The notes under the pieces are model-generated. The model had not been told where the DNA came from. It ran no database searches and worked only from the letters and a program-made list of their open reading frames with translations. Of a DNA stretch of 7,674 bases, positions 1-5,813 are shown in pieces (the stretch's first letter is position 1; every line of letters begins with the position of its first letter). Location: NCBI GenBank assembly GCA_947629195.1, contig CANRCS010000046.1:1-7674 (forward strand), written 5' to 3'. Made by a program: the position numbers and the translations under genes. Origin of the DNA: an uncultured Bacilli bacterium (lineage in GTDB: Bacteria > Bacillota_I > Bacilli_A > RF39 > UBA660).

Positions 1-3
1 AGG

Positions 4-121
4 GATTGCTAGCTTTATCAAGCATGGCAAATTACTTATGCCTACTCCAAATAGATATTTCTCGGCATAAAATTTTAGTCAAATTAATTTGCAATTTTTT
101 CTTAAAATCAGTATATTTTAT
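4..121. repeat. Non-coding repeat, copy A (longer copy)
   Basis: Three blocks recur in the same order in copy B (263-327). Positions 4-17 match 263-276 at 13 of 14 bases. Positions 14-34 match 273-292 with a few changes. Positions 91-121 match 297-327 at 30 of 31 bases. Copy A carries about 50 extra bases between the second and third blocks. That insert region can fold: 27-34 pairs with 85-92 (8 bp) and, nested inside, 36-42 pairs with 64-70 (7 bp). In copy B the fold is missing. The copy may continue left of the window. No coding potential is apparent, as the only ORF here is a TTG-started, low-complexity 69-residue frame. The repeat identity is seen directly; its nature (dispersed intergenic repeat, decayed mobile element or duplicated 3' region) is unknown. 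Confidence 0.6.
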
Positions 122-241
122 TTTTCAAATCTATATGAAAATTTTGCAAAAAAAATTTTTTTGTGCTTCAAATTTTTGCACTTTATTTTATACTGGCTTT
201 ATGTATTTGAAATGAGAATCTCCGATAAATTCTTAGTGTAG
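122..241. other. Gene-free spacer between the repeat copies
   Basis: Very AT-rich sequence with no ribosome site followed by a sustained frame. Its one notable feature is a run of eight A followed by seven T (148-162), flanked by GC and GTGC, which could form a weak AT hairpin or bend the DNA. I see no gene, promoter pair or known RNA motif. Confidence 0.5.
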
Positions 242-276
242 TAAAGCTAGAAATCACATAAAGATTTCTAGCTTTA
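242..276. terminator. Perfect 14-bp hairpin, possible 3' terminator
   Basis: Positions 242-255 (TAAAGCTAGAAATC) are the exact reverse complement of 263-276, with a 7-base loop (ACATAAA). The right arm is also the first block of repeat copy B. The hairpin lies 60-95 bases beyond the stop codon of the minus-strand membrane-protein gene, which suits a transcript 3' end. However, neither strand has a clean T-run after the stem (minus reads CTACAC, plus reads ATAAG), so intrinsic termination is not assured. It could instead stabilise mRNA or be part of the repeat element. Confidence 0.45.
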
Positions 277-327
277 ATAAGATGGTAAATTATTTTGCAA
301 CTTTTTCTTAAAATCAGTATATTTTAT
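263..327. repeat. Non-coding repeat, copy B (shorter copy)
   Basis: Collinear with copy A at 4-121 but lacking its folded middle part (roughly 35-84). The right-hand block 297-327 is nearly identical to 91-121. The left block 263-276 doubles as one arm of the 242-276 hairpin. The copy ends nine bases before the stop codon of the minus-strand gene at 336, so it occupies that gene's 3' untranslated region. Confidence 0.6.
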
Positions 328-335
328 AAATTTAA

Positions 336-1730
336 TTATATATCAGATACTAATTGATAAATTAAATTATATAACATATCATTAAATATTTTACTTGTCT
401 TTATTCCTTTTATATTAGTTATTATTGTTATTAAATCATCTGTTGTTAAATTATTTAATCCTTTATTTTCAATTTGTAATATTTGTTTGAATATTGCAGA
501 GAAAATTTTTGCTTCATTTTTTACATCTTCTTCACTCATAGTACTAAAATCTATACTAGCTATATATTCTGTATTAGTTTTAATATCTAGAGAGTTTAAA
601 GCAGAATCTATACCAAATTTCATAACGACTGGTATCATATTTTTAAAGTCATCATTTTCAAATAATTCTAGGAATAATTCTTCATTAAATTGTTCATCAG
701 CAAGTGAATTTAATAGTTTGTCTAAATCATCAATGCTATTTATATCTCTTGATTTAAGCATATCATATATATTTAAAACTGTATCTACATCTTCAATTAA
801 GTTTTGTCTTTCCCATTTACTTAATATATCAAGTACACCAACAACTAATTGTTCACTATTATCTTTTGGAATTATTATACCAGTATTCATAATATCATTT
901 CCATTTTTTAAATTATAAGCAACATTAGATACTAATTCACTAATTAATGATGAAGTTAGATAATTTTTTGAAAGTGAATCTTCGATAATATTTACGTTTT
1001 TATCTACATTATTACCTTCATATATTTGTAATGTCGAACAACTAATAGTAAATATACTTTCAAATTCTTTACTATTTTTGATATTATTTTTATTGTTTTC
1101 TATTTCAGTTAATGTATCAAAAAATGGTCTACTTCCTACTAATGAATATGCTTTAATAATAGGATTTTTAATTATTGATGACATATTTTCTGGCATCTTA
1201 TAATTACATGTTTTTTCTACTTTACCTGCAATATTTGAAATTGCTCCAAATGGAAATAAAAATGCAAACGATGTTATTAAAAATGAAAATACACCTAATA
1301 TTAAATTTATATATATATTGTTATTTTTGGATTTATATTCTTTATATTTTTCTCCAATTATTTTATGGAATATAAATTTTTTAATAGCATTATTAATAAG
1401 TAAAATAATTAGATATACTAATATAAAGATTATTATTCCTATAATAATTGTAGTTAAAAATTTTGAAAATTCATTTATTGCTGTATCTTTTATAAAATAT
1501 TCACTACGTATATCAAATACACCTTCAATAAATTTTTTAAATAATTTTGATATAGGTTCACTAATAAAAATTATTGATATTCTAGTGATTATAAATGATA
1601 CTATAAATGATATTGCATTAGAAATAATTGAAAAGATATTTTTCTTTGTATCTCTTTTTAATGCAAATCTAATATAGATTGCGAATAAAAGTATAAAAAT
1701 AATAGTAAATACTATTGAAATGATATTCAT
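336..1730 (-). CDS. Multi-pass membrane protein, CvpA-like N-terminus, large helical C-terminal domain
   Basis: A 464-residue protein that I do not recognise with confidence. The start is an ATG 6 nt after AAGGAGG (1737-1743), which is convincing. The N-terminal third is hydrophobic, with likely membrane segments at about residues 1-21, 32-57, 90-116 and 140-166 separated by short basic loops (ALKRDTKKN, GEKYKEYKSKNN). This four-helix pattern resembles the CvpA family. The remaining ~300 residues are soluble, charged and apparently helical, with an acidic part at about 310-365. No catalytic motif is visible. It holds one of only two Trp codons in the complete genes (W306). It follows ftsZ on the same strand after a 66-bp gap with a terminator-like hairpin. 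Synteny suggests an envelope or division role, but that is inference. CvpA domains are usually under 200 residues, so the long C-terminus is unusual. Confidence 0.7.
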   Translation of the reverse strand: MNIISIVFTIIFILLFAIYIRFALKRDTKKNIFSIISNAISFIVSFIITRISIIFISEPISKLFKKFIEGVFDIRSEYFIKDTAINEFSKFLTTIIIGIIIFILVYLIILLINNAIKKFIFHKIIGEKYKEYKSKNNNIYINLILGVFSFLITSFAFLFPFGAISNIAGKVEKTCNYKMPENMSSIIKNPIIKAYSLVGSRPFFDTLTEIENNKNNIKNSKEFESIFTISCSTLQIYEGNNVDKNVNIIEDSLSKNYLTSSLISELVSNVAYNLKNGNDIMNTGIIIPKDNSEQLVVGVLDILSKWERQNLIEDVDTVLNIYDMLKSRDINSIDDLDKLLNSLADEQFNEELFLELFENDDFKNMIPVVMKFGIDSALNSLDIKTNTEYIASIDFSTMSEEDVKNEAKIFSAIFKQILQIENKGLNNLTTDDLITIITNIKGIKTSKIFNDMLYNLIYQLVSDI

Positions 1731-1736
1731 AAATTC

Positions 1737-1743
1737 CCTCCTT
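1737..1743 (-). promoter_or_regulatory. Ribosome binding site of the membrane-protein gene
   Basis: AAGGAGG on the minus strand, 6 nt before the ATG. It begins only 7 nt after the T-run of the upstream hairpin, leaving no room for a promoter between the hairpin and the start. Confidence 0.8.
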
Positions 1744-1750
1744 AATATTT

Positions 1751-1785
1751 AAAAAACATGTATCTTAATGATTAGAATACATGTT
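1751..1785 (-). terminator. Hairpin plus T-run downstream of ftsZ (terminator or attenuator)
   Basis: On the minus strand AACATGTAT (1785-1777) pairs exactly with ATACATGTT (1763-1755). The 13-base loop can pair further through a G-T pair and three A-T pairs around a mismatch. Six T follow at 1756-1751. The hairpin begins 11 bases after the ftsZ stop codon, as expected for an intrinsic terminator. The stem has few G-C pairs, so termination may be partial. The next gene's ribosome site follows at once, which suggests that gene is reached by read-through. Confidence 0.55.
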
Positions 1786-1796
1786 AATTTTATTAA

Positions 1797-2900
1797 TTAA
1801 AATCCTCTTTTATTATTGCTACGTAAGAATGGTGGAATATCCAAATCAGAATCATCTATTCCTTCATCATCGTCATCATCATCAAGAATAGTTCTTGTAT
1901 TTCTTATTTCTTCTCTTTTTTGGGTTGTATAAGATTGATATAGTGGTTCAGCTTCTTCTTCAAATCCTGTTGCAATAACAGTAACTATTACTTCATCAGT
2001 TAAGTTTTCATTGATTACTGCACCAAAAATTGTATTAATTTCTGTATTTGCAGCATCTCTTACTACTTGTGCAGCATCTTCTGCTTCAAATAATGTTAAA
2101 TTACTTCCACCTGTAATATTTATTATTGCATCTGTTGCTCCTGATATTGATGTTTCAAGTAATGGGCTAGATACTGCCTGTTTTGCAGCTTCTATTGCTC
2201 TATTTTCACCTACACCAATACCAATACCAATTAAAGCATTACCTCTTTTTTCCATTACTGCTTTAACATCGGCAAAGTCAAGGTTAACTAACCCTGCAAC
2301 TGCAATCAAATCAGATATTGATTGAACACCACGTCTAAGTACGTTATCTACTTCTCTAAATGCATCTAACATTGGAGTTGTTTTATCTATAATTTCTCTT
2401 AATCTATCATTTGGAATAATTATTAATGTATCCACATGTTTTTTAAGCTCTTCTAAACCTGCCATTGCATGTTCCATTCTTTTTCTTCCTTCGAAACTAA
2501 ATGGTTTTGTAACAATACCTACGGTAAGAGCGCCTAAATCTTGTGCGATTTCTGCAATAATTGGAGCAGCTCCTGTACCTGTTCCACCACCCATTCCACA
2601 AGTGATGAACACCATATCTGCACCCTTTAACGTTTCTTCTAGTTCCTTTTTAGATTCTAATGCTGCTTCTTTTCCAACTTCAGGATTAGCTCCAGCACCA
2701 AGACCATCAGTAAGATTTGCTCCTAATTGAATTTTAATTGGAGCTTTTGATGTATTTAAAACTTGTAAATCAGTATTTGCTACTATAAATTCTACACCTT
2801 TTACTCCAGATTCTATCATACGGTTAACAGCGTTGTTACCACCGCCACCAACACCAATTACTTTTATTTTTGCTAACTGGTCCATTTCTAATCCAAACAT
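1797..2900 (-). CDS. ftsZ: Cell division GTPase FtsZ
   Basis: FtsZ, the tubulin-like GTPase that polymerises into the division ring at mid-cell; complete at 367 residues, a normal length. Visible motifs are the nucleotide-binding loop GGGGNNAVNR (18-27), NTD (42-44), the tubulin signature GGGTGTG (104-110), FSFEGRKR (134-141), and the T7 synergy loop NLDFAD (206-211), whose Asp208 and Asp211 complete the GTPase site of the neighbouring subunit. The globular core ends near residue 316. A short acidic linker of about 36 residues follows, including six Asp in a row (340-345). Then come the conserved C-terminal peptide LDIPPFLR (353-360), which binds FtsA and other partners, and a basic tail ending NKRGF, like the Bacillus KRG ending. 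The ATG lies 6 nt after AAGGAGG, whose first bases belong to the ftsA stop codon, so the two genes are probably translationally coupled. Identification is secure. Confidence 0.99.
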   Translation of the reverse strand: MFGLEMDQLAKIKVIGVGGGGNNAVNRMIESGVKGVEFIVANTDLQVLNTSKAPIKIQLGANLTDGLGAGANPEVGKEAALESKKELEETLKGADMVFITCGMGGGTGTGAAPIIAEIAQDLGALTVGIVTKPFSFEGRKRMEHAMAGLEELKKHVDTLIIIPNDRLREIIDKTTPMLDAFREVDNVLRRGVQSISDLIAVAGLVNLDFADVKAVMEKRGNALIGIGIGVGENRAIEAAKQAVSSPLLETSISGATDAIINITGGSNLTLFEAEDAAQVVRDAANTEINTIFGAVINENLTDEVIVTVIATGFEEEAEPLYQSYTTQKREEIRNTRTILDDDDDDEGIDDSDLDIPPFLRSNNKRGF

Positions 2901-2906
2901 ACTGTG

Positions 2907-2913
2907 CCTCCTT
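2907..2913 (-). promoter_or_regulatory. ftsZ ribosome site overlapping the ftsA stop codon
   Basis: AAGGAGG on the minus strand, 6 nt before the ftsZ ATG. Its two A residues are the last two bases of the ftsA TAA (2914-2912). A ribosome finishing ftsA would sit on this site, which implies coupled synthesis of FtsA and FtsZ. Confidence 0.85.
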
Positions 2914-4156
2914 AATTATCAAAAAAATATCCGAATACTTTTCCAACAATAGAATCATTGGAAACGTTTGATTTCTTTTTAGTTGATACTAACTCATCTG
3001 TTTCTTCATCACTTAACATAGAATAATTTCTTCCCCTAAATTCTAGTTTCTTATGGAAATACTTTATCATTCCTAATGATGAAGAGAATCTATTTTTTCT
3101 AACGCCTATCGTATTTATATTTGCAATAGTTATATTATTATCTACAAATTCATTTAATAGCGTATTGAATCCTGTGAATTCACTTGCTCCGCCTGTAATA
3201 ATTATATAACTTATTTCTTTGTTTGTTAAGTCTTTTATTTCATTTTTTGCAATTTTTATTATTTCCATAATTCTTTCCATACAAATTTCTGAAACCTCAT
3301 ATTGGTTTATTTTCATTTTTTCACCAACATTATTTATTATATCAAATGTTTCATTTACTTGCGAAAATCTTTTATGTGCGATTGCAAAGTTTTCTTTTAA
3401 TTTTTTACTATCTCTTAAATTTAATTTATAAACATAAGTAATATCTTTATCTATATTTTTACTTCCTATATTTATAACTTTAGTGTTCATTAGTATTCCT
3501 TTATTAAATACAGACACAGTTGTTGTTTCTGCTCCTATATTTATAATACCTGAGATGCTACTATCTAGTTCTTTATTTCTTAATTCGTAATAATCTCCAA
3601 TAGAATTAAAAATAACATCTACTACATTTAATCCTACTGCTTCTAAAATGCTTATTACTGAATATATATTTTTTTTAGGAGTAGTTATCATTATTGCTTT
3701 AACTCCTAATCTTTCACCAGTAATTCCTTTAGGATCTTTAATTTCTGCTCTGTCATCTAAAGAAAACTCTATTGGATTAACAACTAATAATTCTCTATCA
3801 TCTTCAATTTTGTTATATACACATGCTTGTAATACATTTATAATATCGTTTCCAGATACAACTTTATCTTCACTTGATACATTTACATATCCATCTACTA
3901 ATGAGAATTCAGCATTATTTGATGGTACTGATGCAATTACATTTTTAATTTTAATACCTAAAATTTTTTCCATACTTTCAATTGCTTCTTTAATAGATAC
4001 TATTGCTTTAGCAGCATCGACAATTAATCCATTTTTAATTCCTTCTGAACTAAGAGAAGTACTAGCTAAAACATTGCACCTATTTTTATAAATTTCTGCA
4101 GTTACCATTTTTATAGTATCTGAGCCAATATCAATGCTTGTGTATATTTTTCTCAT
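2912..4156 (-). CDS. ftsA: Cell division protein FtsA, actin-like membrane anchor of FtsZ
   Basis: FtsA is an actin-fold ATP-binding protein that attaches FtsZ filaments to the inner face of the membrane and recruits later division proteins. It has 414 residues, typical for the family. Motifs are the phosphate-1 loop DIGSDTIK (9-16), an FtsA-specific 1C/SHS2 region at about 80-160, the phosphate-2 loop NIGAETTTVSVF (206-217), and the adenosine-binding IIITGGASEFTG (318-329). After a charged linker (about 380-400) it ends in an amphipathic helix SIVGKVFGYFFDN (402-414), the usual membrane-targeting tail. The start chosen is the ATG giving MRKIYTSIDIGSD, 9 nt after AAGGAG (4166-4171). A longer TTG frame from 4198 adds 14 residues but has no ribosome site and would lie in the leader. 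The gene sits 44 nt after ftsQ. The Bacillus genes ylxW, ylxX and sbp, found between these two in B. subtilis, are absent. Confidence 0.97.
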   Translation of the reverse strand: MRKIYTSIDIGSDTIKMVTAEIYKNRCNVLASTSLSSEGIKNGLIVDAAKAIVSIKEAIESMEKILGIKIKNVIASVPSNNAEFSLVDGYVNVSSEDKVVSGNDIINVLQACVYNKIEDDRELLVVNPIEFSLDDRAEIKDPKGITGERLGVKAIMITTPKKNIYSVISILEAVGLNVVDVIFNSIGDYYELRNKELDSSISGIINIGAETTTVSVFNKGILMNTKVINIGSKNIDKDITYVYKLNLRDSKKLKENFAIAHKRFSQVNETFDIINNVGEKMKINQYEVSEICMERIMEIIKIAKNEIKDLTNKEISYIIITGGASEFTGFNTLLNEFVDNNITIANINTIGVRKNRFSSSLGMIKYFHKKLEFRGRNYSMLSDEETDELVSTKKKSNVSNDSIVGKVFGYFFDN

Positions 4157-4165
4157 CGATAATCT

Positions 4166-4171
4166 CTCCTT
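4166..4171 (-). promoter_or_regulatory. Ribosome site deciding the ftsA start
   Basis: AAGGAG on the minus strand, 9 nt before the ATG at 4156-4154. It fixes the start downstream of the in-frame TTG at 4198. Confidence 0.8.
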
Positions 4172-4189
4172 ATAGTTTATATTTATCTT

Positions 4190-4195
4190 ATTATA
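4190..4195 (-). promoter_or_regulatory. Possible -10 element of an internal ftsA-ftsZ promoter
   Basis: A consensus TATAAT, preceded by TATTG, lies in the 44-bp ftsQ-ftsA gap. A transcript start near 4183 would give a leader of about 27 nt carrying the ftsA ribosome site. The -35 region at 17-bp spacing reads TTTCAA, a poor match, and the sequence is AT-rich enough for chance hits. In B. subtilis ftsAZ does have its own promoters, which makes an internal one reasonable. Confidence 0.3.
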
Positions 4196-4200
4196 CAATA

Positions 4201-4899
4201 TTATTGAAAAATTTGAAAGTATCTACCAGAATCTAAATATAAAATACCCTTTTTACCCTCTAATGTAGGCAATATTTCAACATAATAATTTATTTCTTCT
4301 ATCTTTGGTAATGTTATATATGCATAATTACCATCGTTCATTGTAAGTAAAAATCTTTCTTTATCTACATCATTAGGCTCATATTTTATTTCTGATATTT
4401 TTTCTTTTATACTATCATCAATTTTTACAAATTTCTTTATTAATTTTTTATATATATTATTATCTGTTACATCATTAGTTAATATTGGAATATCATTAAA
4501 AGTTTCATCTAATAATACTTCTTTGTTACTTTCTAATACTAATTTATTAGTTATTCCATTATAAAATAAGGGTTTATATTCTTCAATATAAATATATACT
4601 TGATTTCCAATTCTTTTTTTGACATCAACAGATTTAATATATGGGCTAGTTTTTATTCTTCTTTCCATTTCATTAGATGATATTTTTAAAATACTTGGAT
4701 AATCTATAATTTTTGATAATTCCATAATTTCTGTATCAGATAATATTTCATTTCCAATTATATAAATATTTTTAATTTTAGCACTTACTACAAATAAAAA
4801 TATATTTATACATAAATACACAACTAAAACAATAATAAGTAAAAACATTATTATTGTTTTAATCTTTAACCTTCTTTTCTTTATTTTAACTGTAGCCAT
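4201..4899 (-). CDS. ftsQ: Cell division protein FtsQ/DivIB
   Basis: A bitopic membrane protein of the divisome that, with FtsL and DivIC/FtsB, links the cytoplasmic ring to septal wall synthesis. It has 232 residues. It carries a short basic cytoplasmic tail (1-14, MATVKIKKRRLKIK), one membrane helix (about 15-38), then an external part. That part is a POTRA domain (about 41-108), recognisable from IKNIYIIGNEILSDTEI, the run through PSILKIS, RRIKTSPYIKSVDVKKR and the closing strand VYIYIEEYKPL. A C-terminal beta domain (about 109-228) follows, ending almost at the stop, so the extra C-terminal tail of many DivIB proteins is lacking. The start is an ATG 10 nt after GGGAG (4910-4914). A longer TTG frame from 4923 would overlap murB and has no better site. 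Sequence conservation in this family is low, but topology, domain order and the murB-ftsQ-ftsA-ftsZ position make the call firm. Confidence 0.93.
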   Translation of the reverse strand: MATVKIKKRRLKIKTIIMFLLIIVLVVYLCINIFLFVVSAKIKNIYIIGNEILSDTEIMELSKIIDYPSILKISSNEMERRIKTSPYIKSVDVKKRIGNQVYIYIEEYKPLFYNGITNKLVLESNKEVLLDETFNDIPILTNDVTDNNIYKKLIKKFVKIDDSIKEKISEIKYEPNDVDKERFLLTMNDGNYAYITLPKIEEINYYVEILPTLEGKKGILYLDSGRYFQIFQ

Positions 4900-4906
4900 A
4901 TAGAAT

Positions 4907-5812
4907 CTACTCCCAATTAACAAATTCTTGTTCTTGTTTTAATTCTACCCCCGTTTTTTTCTTTATTTCATTTTTAACTAAATTTATTAAATTATATATA
5001 TCTTCACCAGTTGCACCCCCGGTGTTTATAATAAAGTTTGCATGTTTTTTACTAATCATCGCACCTCCTATAGTTTTTCCTTTAAGACCTGCATCTTCGA
5101 TTAATTTTCCAGCAGGTGCGATATCAGGATTTCTAAATACACTTCCTGCACTTGGAAATTCTAGAGGTTGCGTTAATAATCTTCTTTGTTTTCTATCTTC
5201 TATTATTTCTATCATTTCTTTTCTATCGCCATGTTTTAATACTAACTTAGCTTCTATACATATATATTCAGGATTTTTTTGTAGGAATGATGTTCTATAA
5301 TGGAAATCTAAATCGGAATTGTAAAGTGTTACTATATTGAAATTAGGGTCTATTACTTTAACTTCACTAACTATATATCCCATGTCTGAGTTATACGCAC
5401 CAGCATTCATAAAAACTGCTCCACCTACACTACCAGGTATTCCAGTAGCAAACTCTAATCCACTAAGTCCTTTTTTAGTCATTTCTATAGCAAGTTTCAT
5501 AATACTATAACCTGCTCCAACAGTAACGATAGTATCTTCTATATCTAAATTGTCAAATTCATCTAGTTTTATAATAACACCATCATATAGTTTTGATGAA
5601 AAAATTAAATTTGAACCTCTACCTATTACTTTGTATTTTATATTGTTTTCTTTTATATATTTTAATAAGATTATTAATTTTTCTTCATTTTTAGGATATA
5701 TAATGTATTTAGCATTACCACCAATTTTATATGTATTATATTTTTTTAATGGCTCATCGACAATAATTTTTCCTATTTTGTATTTGTCGACAAGTTGTAT
5801 AATATTCTCCAT
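4907..5812 (-). CDS. murB: UDP-N-acetylenolpyruvoylglucosamine reductase MurB
   Basis: MurB is a cytoplasmic FAD enzyme that uses NADPH to reduce UDP-GlcNAc-enolpyruvate to UDP-MurNAc, the second committed step of peptidoglycan precursor synthesis. It has 301 residues and is type II in layout, as in Gram-positives. The FAD-binding part shows IGGNAKYIIYP (30-40), GRGSNLI (64-70) and GIPGSVGGAVFMNAGAY (124-140). The substrate domain shows HYRTS (171-175, Arg173) and GSVFRNP (223-229) with the proton-donor Ser224, followed by PAGKLIEDAGLKG (233-245). The catalytic C-terminal Glu is best placed at Glu294 in LKQEQEF. The ATG chosen (MENIIQL) is 7 nt after GAGGAG (5820-5825) and 1 nt after the murG stop. 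A longer TTG frame from 5827 starts inside that ribosome site and is rejected. It is the only gene here ending in TAG, and it contains one Trp (TGG) at residue 300. Confidence 0.98.
   Translation of the reverse strand: MENIIQLVDKYKIGKIIVDEPLKKYNTYKIGGNAKYIIYPKNEEKLIILLKYIKENNIKYKVIGRGSNLIFSSKLYDGVIIKLDEFDNLDIEDTIVTVGAGYSIMKLAIEMTKKGLSGLEFATGIPGSVGGAVFMNAGAYNSDMGYIVSEVKVIDPNFNIVTLYNSDLDFHYRTSFLQKNPEYICIEAKLVLKHGDRKEMIEIIEDRKQRRLLTQPLEFPSAGSVFRNPDIAPAGKLIEDAGLKGKTIGGAMISKKHANFIINTGGATGEDIYNLINLVKNEIKKKTGVELKQEQEFVNWE
4910..4914 (-). promoter_or_regulatory. Ribosome site deciding the ftsQ start, inside murB
   Basis: GGGAG on the minus strand lies in the last two sense codons of murB (Trp-Glu), 10 nt before the ftsQ ATG at 4899. 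The murB stop falls between site and start, a layout that favours coupled translation. Spacing is slightly long, so initiation may depend on ribosomes arriving from murB. Confidence 0.6.
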
Positions 5813-5813
5813 T

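Noticed and set aside
146..166. A8T7 tract with GC flanks considered as an intrinsic terminator
   Set aside because: The stem would be nearly all A-T with almost no loop, and no gene ends next to it; bent DNA or chance is as likely.
6..215. 69-residue plus-strand frame at the left edge
   Set aside because: Starts at TTG without a ribosome site, is low-complexity Phe/Lys/Leu, and spans repeat copy A and the A8T7 tract.
1..335. CRISPR array or riboswitch
   Set aside because: Only two unequal, widely separated repeat copies with different internal lengths, and no conserved riboswitch core recognised.
487..918. 143-residue plus-strand frame
   Set aside because: Lies fully antisense to the membrane-protein gene, has no credible ribosome site, and its composition (Ser/Phe/Ile-rich) is what the complement of AT-rich coding sequence gives.
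1318..1677. 119-residue hydrophobic plus-strand frame
   Set aside because: Complement of the membrane-helix region of the minus-strand gene; hydrophobicity is a by-product of T-rich codons.
3648..4091. 147-residue plus-strand frame opposite ftsA
   Set aside because: Antisense shadow of a well-supported FtsA sequence with intact motifs; no ribosome site and no recognisable domain.
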